A stretch of DNA of 60,930 nucleotides from SSF26 sp037443945 (GCA_037443945.1 JBBINH010000017.1:1-60930), one strand, 5' to 3'; numbered from the stretch's first letter, positions 8,781 to 17,060 are shown. Notes: generated by a model from the sequence alone, not told the origin. Numbers and translations are program-made.

Positions 8781-9995
8781 CTATGCCTGTGCTTGTAGAT
8801 ACTGCCGAATCATCAGTGCCGCGGTTGCGCCTTCGCCGGCGGCAGCTGCGGCCTGCTTGGTAGAACCTGCGCGCACGTCGCCTGCCGCGAACAGCCCAGG
8901 GATGGATGTCATGAGCGTCTTGTCGGTTATGACCGCTCCCGACGCGTCCAGCTCCACTTTGCCTTTGACCAAATCACTGTTGGGCGAGAGACCAATGAAT
9001 ACGAACACGCCATCGTATTGCCATTCTTTGATCTGACCTGTCGCACGGTCTTCTGCAATCACTCCGGCCAGTTTTCCGTCCTTTATCCGAAATTCCCTGA
9101 CTGCGTGGTTGGTGATTACAGACATATCGGGCCTTTTGGCCACTTTTTCCTGTAGGATCTTGCTGGCCTTCACCTGTGCAGAAAATTCCACGATATCTAC
9201 CTGGGTGGCGAACTTGGTCAGGAACAGACCTTCCTCGAAGCCGCTGTTGCCGCCCCCGATGACCAGAACCTTCTTTCCCTTGTAAAACGCGCCGTCACAG
9301 GTGGCACAGAAGTGGACGTTCACGCCGATGAGCTCATCCTCGCCGGAGATTCCGAGACGGCGATAGCGGGCACCCGTGGCAAGCAAAACCGCCCTGGCGC
9401 CATATTCGGACCCATTGGCGGTTCGCACACACAGATATTGACCATCCCGATCAATAGACGCGACCTCCTGTGCCTGCAAAATCTCCGCGCCGAAGCGTTG
9501 TGCTTGCCGGGTGAGCCGCGCGGCGAACTCCGCGCCCGAAATGCCCTCGTCGAAGCCGGGGAAGTTATCCAGCGTCTGCGTGATGCTTGCCTGACCGCCC
9601 AGCCCTGCCTTTTCGATGACCAGTGTCTCTATCCCCTCGCGTGTCAAATAAATGGCGGCGGTCAGGCCGGTGGGGCCGCCACCGACGATAATTACATCGT
9701 AAAATGTGCGTCTGGTACGAGTTTGTATCCCAAGTTTTTCTGCCAGCTGGGCGTTTGAGGGCTCAACTAGGATGCTGCCATCGGGGAAGACGATGGTGGG
9801 AATGATGCGCATCCCGTTGTTAATGCTTTCGACGAACGCCATTGCCTCGGCCTCCTGCTCGATGTCAATGTAGCGATATGGGATGCGCTGTTCGCCGAAG
9901 AACTGCTTGGAGCGTTTGCAATCCGGACACCAGCCTGTGCCGTATAGGGTAATGATTTCGGGCTTCAGACGGGGATCGTTCATGGGGAAACTCAT
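8781..9995 (-). CDS. trxB: Glutaredoxin/mycoredoxin-thioredoxin reductase fusion
   Basis: The 404-residue protein joins a glutaredoxin-like domain (~12-90, W-C-P-D-C at 22-26, cis-Pro in I-I-P-T at 64-67) to a full thioredoxin reductase. The reductase part has the FAD motif G-G-G-P-T-G (105-110), redox-active C-A-T-C (230-233), the NADPH motif G-G-G-N-S-G and a C-terminal F-A-A-G-D-V-R FAD motif. It would pass electrons from NADPH to its own redoxin domain or a free partner. ATG 9995 is chosen because homology begins about ten residues later; ATG 9983 is an alternative, and neither has a clear ribosome site. The C-terminal half of a very similar redoxin domain is found fused to a pgl relic at 12325-12418. 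Confidence 0.92.
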   Translation of the reverse strand: MSFPMNDPRLKPEIITLYGTGWCPDCKRSKQFFGEQRIPYRYIDIEQEAEAMAFVESINNGMRIIPTIVFPDGSILVEPSNAQLAEKLGIQTRTRRTFYDVIIVGGGPTGLTAAIYLTREGIETLVIEKAGLGGQASITQTLDNFPGFDEGISGAEFAARLTRQAQRFGAEILQAQEVASIDRDGQYLCVRTANGSEYGARAVLLATGARYRRLGISGEDELIGVNVHFCATCDGAFYKGKKVLVIGGGNSGFEEGLFLTKFATQVDIVEFSAQVKASKILQEKVAKRPDMSVITNHAVREFRIKDGKLAGVIAEDRATGQIKEWQYDGVFVFIGLSPNSDLVKGKVELDASGAVITDKTLMTSIPGLFAAGDVRAGSTKQAAAAAGEGATAALMIRQYLQAQA

Positions 9996-10055
9996 GTTTT
10001 GTGCCGCAAACCGCGGTTGCGTTCGTGCTTGATGGGTTTTTGCTTTTGCAAAGCA

Positions 10056-10087
10056 CCCGACCAACTGTTCGCGGACAGGTGGTCGGG
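10056..10087 (-). terminator. Terminator-like hairpin after the membrane protein gene
   Basis: CCCGACCA pairs with TGGTCGGG, with a further CTGT/ACAG pairing and a short loop. It lies in the gap between the membrane protein gene and the thioredoxin reductase gene. A U-tract is lacking on the minus strand, so termination efficiency is uncertain. Confidence 0.5.
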
Positions 10088-10115
10088 CTACGAGAGGAGA
10101 AGGGAAGACGGTTCG

Positions 10116-10562
10116 CTACAGCGCCGCGTAGACCAGTGCAACGACCACGCCGAAGATCATGTGGCCGACCAGCCCGCCCATGAAGGCCATCGCGCCGCCG
10201 TTGTTGGTCATCCATAGACCTGGGGCTTGCACCGCGCCGCTCTTGATCCCCGCGTGCATCATGGGAATCATGCCCATGACCAGGCCGGCAATCAGCCAGT
10301 GAACCGCACCGAAGATCAACCCGCCGGTCCAAGTTGCCGCGCCGATTCCATTTGACCAGAGGAAGGCATAGATCAGGGCGAAGATCACGCCCATCATCAG
10401 GTGCATCATCCAGCCGAGGGCTTGATTCGGTCTGCCGAACATCGAACCCAAGAGACCGACGATATCCATCTTCGGCATTCCCATTTTCGGCGCCATCATC
10501 AAAACCGTGGTGAAGACCACGGTGGAAACAAGACCTGCAATCACAGCATTAAGAAGGTTCAT
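10116..10562 (-). CDS. Small four-helix membrane protein (DUF6789-like)
   Basis: The protein has 148 residues, begins M-N-L-L-N-A-V-I-A-G and has four hydrophobic helices (about 5-23, 47-68, 74-97, 122-147) separated by Met- and Gly-rich loops such as G-M-P-K-M. I recognise the general pattern of the DUF6789 group; no function is established. ATG 10562 is preceded by AAGGAG seven bases upstream, which settles the start against longer in-frame starts. It lies upstream of the redoxin-reductase fusion on the same strand, about 120 bases away, with a hairpin between. Confidence 0.75.
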   Translation of the reverse strand: MNLLNAVIAGLVSTVVFTTVLMMAPKMGMPKMDIVGLLGSMFGRPNQALGWMMHLMMGVIFALIYAFLWSNGIGAATWTGGLIFGAVHWLIAGLVMGMIPMMHAGIKSGAVQAPGLWMTNNGGAMAFMGGLVGHMIFGVVVALVYAAL

Positions 10563-10746
10563 TTTACAACTCCTTTTTGAATTGGATTCTTGCTTCATGG
10601 ACGATTGTCCAATCGATTTTCTTACCCCCATAAAAATCAGCATAACGCTGAGGTTTGTGCTGCACACCATCTGCGAACGACTGCCTACGCGGCGTTATGA
10701 TGCGGATGATTCCTTACAGTTTCCTTCACAAAATGGATAGGAAGTA

Positions 10747-11197
10747 TTGACCAAATCGGTGGATACGCGGCGCGGCGTCCCTACCCACCAAGCCGCTATC
10801 CTGCAGCGGATGGGGATTCCCCTGCTCGAACCCGCCTCGCTTCTTCCCTCGACCTGTGATTTGATCCTCGACGATCGGCTACAGCCTGAGCGGATCGTCG
10901 CGCAGCCGCTGTCCTCATCCATTGGGCGAACGCACAAACCGCACCGATCCTCGCGTTGGATACGCCCTCTGGTTTGGGCTTAGACAGCGGCACTGCCTTC
11001 GACCAACCATCCGTGCTACGGCCACATTGACGCTTGCTCTGCCCAAGCAAGGATTGCTGGCGCCAGCCGCAAAAGCCTATGTCGACGAGTCGTACCTCGC
11101 CGATATCAGCGTTCCGCCAGAGTCGTATGCAAAAAGAGGCATTGCCGTTTCCCCTCGGTTTGTAGAGAGTGACATTATCCCTGTGACGCAAGTCTGA
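10747..11197 (+). pseudogene. nnrE: Broken NAD(P)H-hydrate epimerase (YjeF N-terminal domain)
   Basis: Three consecutive pieces in different plus frames read as one YjeF_N-type protein. The first (10747 on) ends with S-T-C-D-L-I-L-D; the second has H-W-A-N-A-Q-T-A-P-I-L-A-L-D-T-P-S-G; the third has R-A-T-A-T-L-T-L-A-L-P-K, G-L-L-A-P-A-A-K and Y-L-A-D-I-S-V-P-P. The order is that of intact NnrE, which repairs the R epimer of hydrated NAD(P)H. At least two frameshifts and a missing N-terminus make it non-functional here. No C-terminal NnrD kinase domain follows. Confidence 0.75.
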
Positions 11198-11202
11198 TCG
11201 TG

Positions 11203-11662
11203 CTATCCATTTGGGAATACCTTGCGAAATTCATCCAGCGCTTTTTGCCCGTTGCGCTCCAGCCGCTTATAAAACCGGTCGCGTTCCTGATTACGATAAT
11301 CCAGCCGCTCCACGCGGAAAGGTACAAGGCGCTCTCCGGCCCTACGCCGTTGCAGAATTTAAACGAAATATTGGATAGCATTTTCCACACTGTGCGCATC
11401 CGTCCAATCGGATTTATAGACGATCAAACCCGAGCGCGCAAAAATCCAGACTCGGTTCCGGAGTGTGTTGGCGCAAGAGGGGCAGGCAGGCATAACGTTC
11501 AAACGTTTAAACGTTCCAACGTTCAAACGTTCTCACCAACAAAAGATAGAACCGAGTCAAAAATCCAGGTCATGTTCGGCATCGAACCGTAAGCGCGGTG
11601 ACACGCACCATTTTTTCCGGCACAAAGGCATCGTAGTTATAGTGGGTCAAAAGGTCGCTCAT
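11203..11662 (-). pseudogene. Broken redoxin-like gene interrupted by repeat copy B
   Basis: The minus strand has an ATG at 11662 (M-S-D-L-L-T-H-Y-N-Y-D) and then, in a shifted frame, H-R-A-Y-G-S-M-P-N-M-T-W-I-F. At that point repeat B is inserted. Beyond it the reading continues with A-R-S-G-L-I-V-Y-K-S-D-W-T-D-A, and later V-P-F-R-V-E-R-L-D-Y-R to a stop at 11203. If the repeat and one copy of the 9-bp duplication are removed, the central part reads straight through. The Y-K-x-D-W-T-D pattern resembles thioredoxin-fold redoxin/deiodinase-like proteins. Other frameshifts and a probable internal deletion near the N-terminus remain. Confidence 0.65.
11449..11558 (+). repeat. Dispersed inverted-terminal repeat, copy B, with 9-bp target duplication
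   Basis: Ends are GACTCGGTTC and GAACCGAGTC. The interior has about five 8-bp units of the type AACGTTCA with small variations. AAAAATCCA occurs immediately on both sides (11440-11448 and 11559-11567), an exact target duplication. It interrupts the redoxin-like gene. Confidence 0.85.
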
Positions 11663-11673
11663 TTTTTACTCCC

Positions 11674-12002
11674 TCAAAAAAGCGTCTCGATGACTTTTTG
11701 AGGATGGTGGAGCAGGTCTGAGTCCGGCTCAAAACCGCTTTGCTCGTCCGGTATTTGCACGGCCTGCTTGAGAAAATGTAGGCTGGGGTTGGCGGGGCCA
11801 ACTTCGTTTTCTTTGAAACCTGGGTAATTAATTGCGGCCGGGGCGTCATCTACATGGGTAGAGGTTCCCAAACGACGCTCCACAAACGCACGGTTGGTGG
11901 CAAAAAGCAAGCCGCCACGCCATCTACCATTTCTTGCTGCGGCGTCAGGCTTTCTTTTTCAAGCAGTTTCTGAATGGTTTTAGCGTGTTCGTTCATCGTC
12001 AT
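11674..12002 (-). pseudogene. Unrecognised gene with one frameshift
   Basis: From ATG 12002 (AAGGA upstream) the protein starts M-T-M-N-E-H-A-K-T-I-Q-K-L-L-E-K and reaches Q-Q-E-M-V-D-G. Then a one-base shift in the GGCGTGGCGGC stretch near 11918-11930 moves the good frame to L-L-F-A-T-N-R-A-F-V-E-R-R-L-G and on to a stop at 11674. Joined, it would be about 108 residues, soluble and acidic at the N-terminus. I do not recognise the family. The continuous plausible protein on either side of one shift suggests recent breakage or an assembly error. Confidence 0.45.
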
Positions 12003-12078
12003 ATTTTCCTTAAGAAGGATTTCTTGAGTCATAGAAGAAATCATACCCAAAATTCTTACCACGTTGCTAAAGAAATCC

Positions 12079-12418
12079 ATGCCCCTCGAAGCCTTTCCCA
12101 CCCCCCAGCTCTGGTGGAACGCGCCGCCGACCTGTTCCTCCAAAGCGCCGCCCAATCCATTCAGGCGCGTGGATATTTTAGAGCGTGGCGCTTTCCGGCG
12201 GCAGCACCCTGCGCGTCCTCTACGAGCGGCTGGCGGCAGCCGAAATTTCCTGGCAAAACATTCACCTGTTTTGGAGCGATGAGCGCTGCGTGCCGTCCGA
12301 CCACCCCGACAGTAACTACCGCAGTATCCCCACCAGCGTTTTTGCCGATGGCTCGATTTTGGTGGAGCCGTCCAATGACGAACTGTCCGCCAAACTATTC
12401 AGAACTCGACTGGAGTAA
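12079..12418 (+). pseudogene. pgl: 6-phosphogluconolactonase fragment fused to a glutaredoxin tail
   Basis: The 5' part resembles the N-terminal half of 6-phosphogluconolactonase: A-L-V-E-R-A-A-D-L-F, then V-A-L-S-G-G-S-T-L, F-W-S-D-E-R-C-V-P and D-H-P-D-S-N-Y-R. Two shifts break it, one in a C6 run near 12101 and one near 12180. Directly after S-N-Y-R the frame continues into I-P-T-S-V-F-A-D-G-S-I-L-V-E-P-S-N, which matches residues 65-81 of the redoxin domain of the fusion protein at 8781-9995. The lactonase C-terminal half is missing. It is therefore a rearrangement junction between two unrelated genes, probably not a working protein. Confidence 0.75.
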
Positions 12419-12420
12419 GC

Positions 12421-12500
12421 AACACCCTCACCCCAACCCTCTCCCAAAGGAAGAGGGGGAACTCCCTTCCTCCCTGTGGGGGAAGGGCTGGGGATGAGGG
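12421..12500. repeat. Palindromic CCCTCACCCC-type repeat
   Basis: The outer arms CCCTCACCCCAACCCT (12425-12440) and AGGGCTGGGGATGAGGG (12484-12500) are inverted, with C-rich and G-rich blocks between. A relative with the same CCTC/CTCTCCC composition lies at 47671-47743. Such elements are scattered through many bacterial genomes. This one sits immediately before the glucoamylase ribosome site. Confidence 0.6.
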
Positions 12501-12515
12501 AGAGGAGAAAAGCTT

Positions 12516-14525
12516 ATGCCGCGTGACATTCCCGTTGGAAACGGCTCGCTACTCGTAAACTTTGACTCAACCTATCAACTGCGCGACTTGTATTGGCCGC
12601 ATGTTGGCTTGGAAAATCACACCGCCGGACATCCCTTCCGCTTTGGCGTGTGGGTGGATGGTCAGTTCCGTTGGGTTCACGATGATAAATGGAAAAGGCG
12701 GTTGGACTACGAACCCGCTACGCTGGTCACGCGCGTTCTGCTGGAAAATGCGCGGCTGGGACTTCACCTGCAAGTCAACGACGCGGTGGACTTCCACGAA
12801 AACCTGTACCTGCGTCAGATTGCCGTCTTCAACGAGCAAAATAACGAGCGCGAAGTCAGGTTGTTTTTCAGCCATGACTTTCACATCGGCGGCACGGAAG
12901 TCGGCGACTCGGCGTACTATGAACCCGAGCGCAAGGCGCTCTTCCATTACAAGGGCAAACACTGGTTTCTCATCAACGTTGCCAAACAGGAGGGTGAATC
13001 ATTCACGCTGGGGCTGGATCAGTGGGCAGTGGGCGTGAAGGAGATCGGCGGCAAGGAAGGCACTTGGCGCGATGCGGAAGATGGCTGGCTTTCGGGCAAC
13101 GCCGTCGCCCAGGGCAGTGTGGATACCACAGGGGCGCTGCACCTGAACGTCCCCGCACATGGGCGGGCAATAGGCTGGTATTGGATTGCCGTCGGTGAAG
13201 ATTTCGGTTCGGTCATCCGCATCAACCGCGCCATCCGCGAGCGCGGACCCGCCGCCTATCTGGAACGCACCCGTCACTACTGGAAACTGTGGGCGGCGAA
13301 AGAACCCGATGACGCGCTCGGTCTCTCGCCCGAACTGTGCGCCCTCTACCGCCGCAGTTTGCTCACCATCCGCACGCAAATTGACAACGGCGGCGCCATC
13401 ATCGCCGCCAACGATTTCGATATTACTACTTTTGCGCGCGACACCTATTCCTACATGTGGCCCCGCGATGGCGCGCTGGTCGCCGCCGCGCTGGTAGAGG
13501 CGGGCTATTCCGAAGTCACGCGGCGTTTCTTCGAGTTTTGTCATCGCGTGGTCACGCCCGAAGGTTACTTCCTGCACAAGTACACGCCCGACGGCGCGCT
13601 GGCGTCATCATGGCACGCCTGGTATGCCAACGGGCAGAAGCAACTCCCCGTGCAGGAAGATGAAACCGCCCTGGTGCTTTGGGCGCTCCGGAGGCACTTC
13701 GAGCGCTTCCGCGACGTGGAATTTGTCAAGCCGCTGTATCGCGGGCTGATTGTCCGCGCCGCCAACTGGATGGAAAGTTACCGCAACCCCGAAGACGAAC
13801 TGCCGCTTCCCTCTTGGGATCTGTGGGAAGAGCGGCGCGGCGTGCTCGGCTGGACGGTTGCCGCCACCTGGGCGGGCCTGCAAGCCGCCGCCAATTTTGC
13901 CGAGGCCTTTGGCGAAACGCATCTCGCGGCGCGCTACCGCAAAGCGTCCGCGGAGATCAAGGCCGGGGTCGAGCGCCATCTTTGGCGTCCGGACCTGAAC
14001 CGCTTCGTCCGCATGATCAACCGCCGCGAGGACGGAGGCTGGGATGTGGATACGGAACTCGACTCCTCCCTGTTTGGTCTGTGGTACTTCGGCATGTTCC
14101 CCGCCGACGACCCGCGCATCGTTGCCACCATGAACGCCATCCGTGAACGCTTGTGGGTGAAGACCGAGGTCGGCGGCGTGGCGCGTTATGAGAAGGATTA
14201 CTACCATCAGGTGACAGACGACAAAGCCAACGTGCCTGGCAACCCGTGGTTCATCTGCACGCTTTGGCTGGCGCAGTGGTACATCGCCATGGCAAAATCG
14301 GCGGATGATTTGAAGCCCGCATTGGAGATTCTCGACTGGACGCGGCGGCATACGTTACCAAGCGGCGTAATGGCAGAGCAGGTTCATCCCTACACCAATG
14401 CGCCGCTCTCCGTCAGCCCACTGACCTGGAGTCATGCCACTTTGGTTTTGACCGTGCGCGAGTTGCTGGCGAAACAAACTTCAATCCGTTACGAGAAGGC
14501 GGATCTTGGCGGAGATTTGAAGTGA
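12516..14525 (+). CDS. Glycoside hydrolase family 15 (glucoamylase-like) protein
   Basis: GH15 enzymes release glucose from the non-reducing ends of starch, maltodextrin or trehalose. The 669-residue protein has an N-terminal beta-sandwich-like region (~1-270) and an (alpha/alpha)6 barrel (~290-655). Visible landmarks are T-F-A-R-D-T-Y-S-Y-M-W-P-R-D-G-A (~307-322), the substrate-binding block typical of the family, and S-W-D-L-W-E-E-R (~428-435), which holds the candidate catalytic acid. The start is preceded by GGAGAGGAG. No signal peptide is seen, so a cytoplasmic role in glycogen or maltodextrin use is likely. Codon use looks less GC-biased than the his and pyr genes. Its stop overlaps the GTG of the truncated nrtS. 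Confidence 0.92.
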   Translation: MPRDIPVGNGSLLVNFDSTYQLRDLYWPHVGLENHTAGHPFRFGVWVDGQFRWVHDDKWKRRLDYEPATLVTRVLLENARLGLHLQVNDAVDFHENLYLRQIAVFNEQNNEREVRLFFSHDFHIGGTEVGDSAYYEPERKALFHYKGKHWFLINVAKQEGESFTLGLDQWAVGVKEIGGKEGTWRDAEDGWLSGNAVAQGSVDTTGALHLNVPAHGRAIGWYWIAVGEDFGSVIRINRAIRERGPAAYLERTRHYWKLWAAKEPDDALGLSPELCALYRRSLLTIRTQIDNGGAIIAANDFDITTFARDTYSYMWPRDGALVAAALVEAGYSEVTRRFFEFCHRVVTPEGYFLHKYTPDGALASSWHAWYANGQKQLPVQEDETALVLWALRRHFERFRDVEFVKPLYRGLIVRAANWMESYRNPEDELPLPSWDLWEERRGVLGWTVAATWAGLQAAANFAEAFGETHLAARYRKASAEIKAGVERHLWRPDLNRFVRMINRREDGGWDVDTELDSSLFGLWYFGMFPADDPRIVATMNAIRERLWVKTEVGGVARYEKDYYHQVTDDKANVPGNPWFICTLWLAQWYIAMAKSADDLKPALEILDWTRRHTLPSGVMAEQVHPYTNAPLSVSPLTWSHATLVLTVRELLAKQTSIRYEKADLGGDLK

Positions 14526-14653
14526 AAGAGTTCATTGCATTGTGCTTTACCAGACCTGTTGTCAAACGCGCCAGTCTCACTGCGTTGGTGGTCGGGGCGA
14601 TTTTGGTCGCCATCAATTATGGCGATGCGTTATTGCATGGACAAATTAATTCC
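14522..14653 (+). pseudogene. nrtS: Truncated nitrate/nitrite transporter NrtS, cut by repeat copy C
   Basis: A GTG at 14522, overlapping the glucoamylase stop, starts a frame reading V/M-K-E-F-I-A-L-C-F-T-R-P-V-V-K-R-A, then A-L-V-V-G-A-I-L-V-A-I-N-Y-G-D-A-L-L. This is the N-terminal half of an NrtS-like membrane protein (about 44 residues remain, with one helix). It stops at repeat C, and the second helix is absent on the other side. The gene is therefore a 5' remnant. Assignment rests on the N-terminal pattern only. Confidence 0.6.
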
Positions 14654-14739
14654 GACTCGGTTCTATCTTTTGTTGGTGAGAACGTTTGAACGTTATGCCT
14701 GCCTGCCCCTCTTGCGCCAACACACTCCGGAACCGAGTC
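14654..14739 (-). repeat. Dispersed inverted-terminal repeat, copy C
   Basis: This copy is in the opposite orientation to A, B and D. Both ends are intact (GACTCGGTTC and GAACCGAGTC) with only two internal 8-bp units, the smallest number seen. The flanks ATTAATTCC and AAAAAATCT do not match, and the interrupted nrtS does not resume, so this copy seems to mark a deletion or recombination joint. Confidence 0.8.
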
Positions 14740-14772
14740 AAAAAATCTTTGCACACGAAAAGGATGGTTACA

Positions 14773-15132
14773 ATGAATAAAGTCGCTCTGGTTGTTTTTG
14801 CCGATGCAGAGGCCTCACACAGCGATCTGGCGCGCGTGGTGAACGCGCTGGAGGTTGCCAAGGAGTTCAAAGAAGCCGGTGACGAAGTGCAAATCATCTT
14901 CGATGGCGCCGGCACCGCTTCTGCTGCTACCCTGGCCGAGCCCAATCACAAAGGTCACCGCCTGTATGCCGCCGTCCAGGATACGGTGGCGGGCGTGTGC
15001 GCTTTTTGTGCCAGGGCCTTTGGCGTATACGAAAAAGCCCAATCGCTCGGTATTCCCCTGCTGGATGAATATGAAAAACATCCCAGCCTGCGTTCGCGCC
15101 TCGTAGAAGGCTATCAGATCATCACATTCTAA
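14773..15132 (+). CDS. DsrE-like family protein
   Basis: The 119-residue protein begins M-N-K-V-A-L-V-V-F-A-D and contains A-L-E-V-A-K-E-F-K-E-A-G-D-E-V, F-D-G-A-G-T and a pair of cysteines in C-A-F-C-A-R-A-F-G-V (~78-81). This is the DsrE/YchN-like fold pattern found in sulfur relay proteins and unknown relatives. ATG 14773 is preceded by AAGGATGG; an earlier in-frame ATG at 14686 lies inside repeat C and is rejected. It is followed 15 bases later by the CDGSH gene. Function is inferred only: thiol or sulfur handling linked to nitrosative or oxidative stress. Confidence 0.82.
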   Translation: MNKVALVVFADAEASHSDLARVVNALEVAKEFKEAGDEVQIIFDGAGTASAATLAEPNHKGHRLYAAVQDTVAGVCAFCARAFGVYEKAQSLGIPLLDEYEKHPSLRSRLVEGYQIITF

Positions 15133-15147
15133 CAAGGAGGTTGCAAC

Positions 15148-15375
15148 ATGTCCGAAAAAATCGAAATCAAAGCCAGCAAAAACGGCCCTTATCTGATCCC
15201 TGGTTCCGTTACCTTTACGGATGCCGACGGTAACGTGAAACAAACCCAAGGCAAAATGGTGGCCCTGTGTCGCTGCGGGCAATCTGCCAATAAGCCCTTT
15301 TGCGATGGCTCGCACAAGCGGGTAAATTTCCAGGCTCCCGAAGTGACCTTGTCTGTTCTGGCGCCGGATGCCTGA
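15148..15375 (+). CDS. CDGSH iron-sulfur domain protein
   Basis: The 75-residue protein has the 2Fe-2S motif C-R-C-G-x-S-x(3)-K-P-F-C-D-G-S-H, giving three Cys and one His ligands (about residues 41-56). A strong ribosome site, AAGGAGG, precedes the ATG at 15148. The domain is a redox-active, pH-sensitive cluster carrier in electron or cluster transfer. It probably shares a transcript with the DsrE-like gene. Confidence 0.95.
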   Translation: MSEKIEIKASKNGPYLIPGSVTFTDADGNVKQTQGKMVALCRCGQSANKPFCDGSHKRVNFQAPEVTLSVLAPDA

Positions 15376-15377
15376 GG

Positions 15378-16748
15378 CTAAGGCACGACGGTGAGCTCGC
15401 CGATCCGCCGGGTTGGGATGGTTTCGGCTAAAGCAGGCTGATCGGCTGTGTTTCGATCCTCCAGCCTTTTCCAGGAAGCGCTCCGGAGCGAGGCTACCCT
15501 GGAAAAGGGTCTGGAGCGCGGGGCCGCGCAGGAGGATCTGCTGCCGGTAGTCATCACCCAGGCGGGCAAAAACAGAGCAATGGACCGCTAAGGATTACAT
15601 CGGGGGCTTCCTCCTGCAATCGGGAGCGAAGCAGGGTTGCTACGCGCTGGGCTTCTGCCTCGAGACGTTCGGCGCTTGGCAGGCGAAGTTCCAGGCGTAG
15701 CAGCTCGCTAGAAGGTGCTACCTGGGTCAATACCCGGAAGACCCGTTCTGAAGCGAACGGATCGGGAAGGTATAACCCGACGTCGGCCAGGATGATCCCC
15801 ACCAGGGTGACCAGCGGGTAGGTCCGGACCTTTGGCGAGCATCTGCGTGCCGATCGGGATATCTGCCCGGTGCGAGGCGAATTGCAGAAGGATCCGCTCG
15901 TGGGCGCGCTTGTGACGAACGGTATCGCGATCCCAGCGTAGCAGACGCGCTTGGGGGAAGTGTTCTTCCGTTTCACGTCCCACCCGTTCAACGCCTAATC
16001 CGTAGGCGCGGATCGCCGAGCTTTCGCGGGCGGGGCATTGGCTCGGTTGCTTGCGGCGGTGGCCACATTGATGGCGAAGGAGTTGGGCTTCCTCCTCGGG
16101 GAGCGTGAGGGGGATTTCGCAACGGGGGCGGCGGAGCGCATGGCCGCAGCTTCGGCAGAAGACGTAGGTGGCTGCGCCGCGGCGGTTCAGGAACAGGATC
16201 GCTTGTTCGCCTCGTTCCGGGGTTTCGGCCAGGGCTTCGCTCAGGGCGCGGCTGAATATACTTTTCACCCCTTCGCGCAGTTCCTGCCGCATATCCACCA
16301 CCTGCACCGTGGGCAGTGGCGCTTGGATTCGTTGCGGCAAGTGAAGATAGCGCATTTGGCCGATTTCGGCGCTAAAGTTCAACCCTGCCAGGACTGTAAA
16401 CGCTTGTCCTTAAATCCATTTGCTATCGGCATGGCGGGCTAATCCGGGAGGAAGCATGAAGGGGAGAAGGGCGGAGGCCGGGTAAAGAAAATGGGTTTCC
16501 GGCCAGCTTAAGAGCGTGCGCTGTGCATCGGTCAGCACGGGTTCGGCATCGAGCAATGCTTCGATCGGGCACGTCTCGGTCACCTGGAGACGATCCGGGA
16601 GTTCCATCACCACGCCTTGAACGCGCTGTCGGCCGAACGGGACGATCACCATGCTCCCCGGCCGAATTTGTGACCGAAGGTCGGCCGGAATGGCGTAATC
16701 GAACCTGCCGTGGACTGCCGGCATGTTGAGCACCAGATGGGCATACAT
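15378..16748 (-). pseudogene. priA: Broken primosomal helicase PriA
   Basis: Three minus-strand pieces match PriA in order. The N-terminal DNA-binding part (16748 down to ~16410) has D-Y-A-I-P and V-P-F-G-R-Q. A middle piece (~16382 on) has I-L-F-L-N-R-R-G-A-A-T-Y, the zinc motif beginning C-R-S-C-G-H, and I-P-I-G-T-Q-M-L-A-K-G. A C-terminal piece (to 15378) has R-L-G-D-D-Y-R-Q-Q-I-L-L-R-G-P. The ATPase core with the Walker A motif is absent between 16410 and 16382, and several frameshifts follow. PriA restarts stalled replication forks; a working copy elsewhere is expected. Confidence 0.88.
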
Positions 16749-16758
16749 CGGTTGCGGG

Positions 16759-17060
16759 TTACCACGCAGCTTCGGTGTAGTAGAACGAGCAGGTATCGGC
16801 TGTGAGGGTGCGAATTCGTGCGATCTCTTCTTCGCTGAGACGCTTTTTCCCAGTTTCCCAAGCTGACGCGACCGTTCAGGCGGATCGAGTGGGTGCGGGT
16901 GAGCTCGACCGGCTTGTCTGAGCCGCTAGAGACGAGAATGGTCTGTTCTACCCGCGGGGTGAAATCTAAGCCTAAAGTGCGGTACATCTGACGAAAACCG
17001 CCGATCGGATCCAGCGAAAGGTCTTCCTGACGCACGATCGGGCATTCTGGATGAGGACCG
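16759..17060 (-). pseudogene. C-terminal fragment of a sulfotransferase-like gene
   Basis: The minus strand encodes R-Q-E-D-L-S-L-D-P-I-G-G-F, then H-S-I-R-L-N-G-R-V-S-L-G-N-W and, after a one-base shift, L-S-E-E-E-I-A-R-I-R to a stop at 16759. This is the end of a sulfotransferase-family protein (PAPS-dependent). The N-terminal part with the PAPS loop is missing; the clc gene begins just beyond. Confidence 0.6.
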
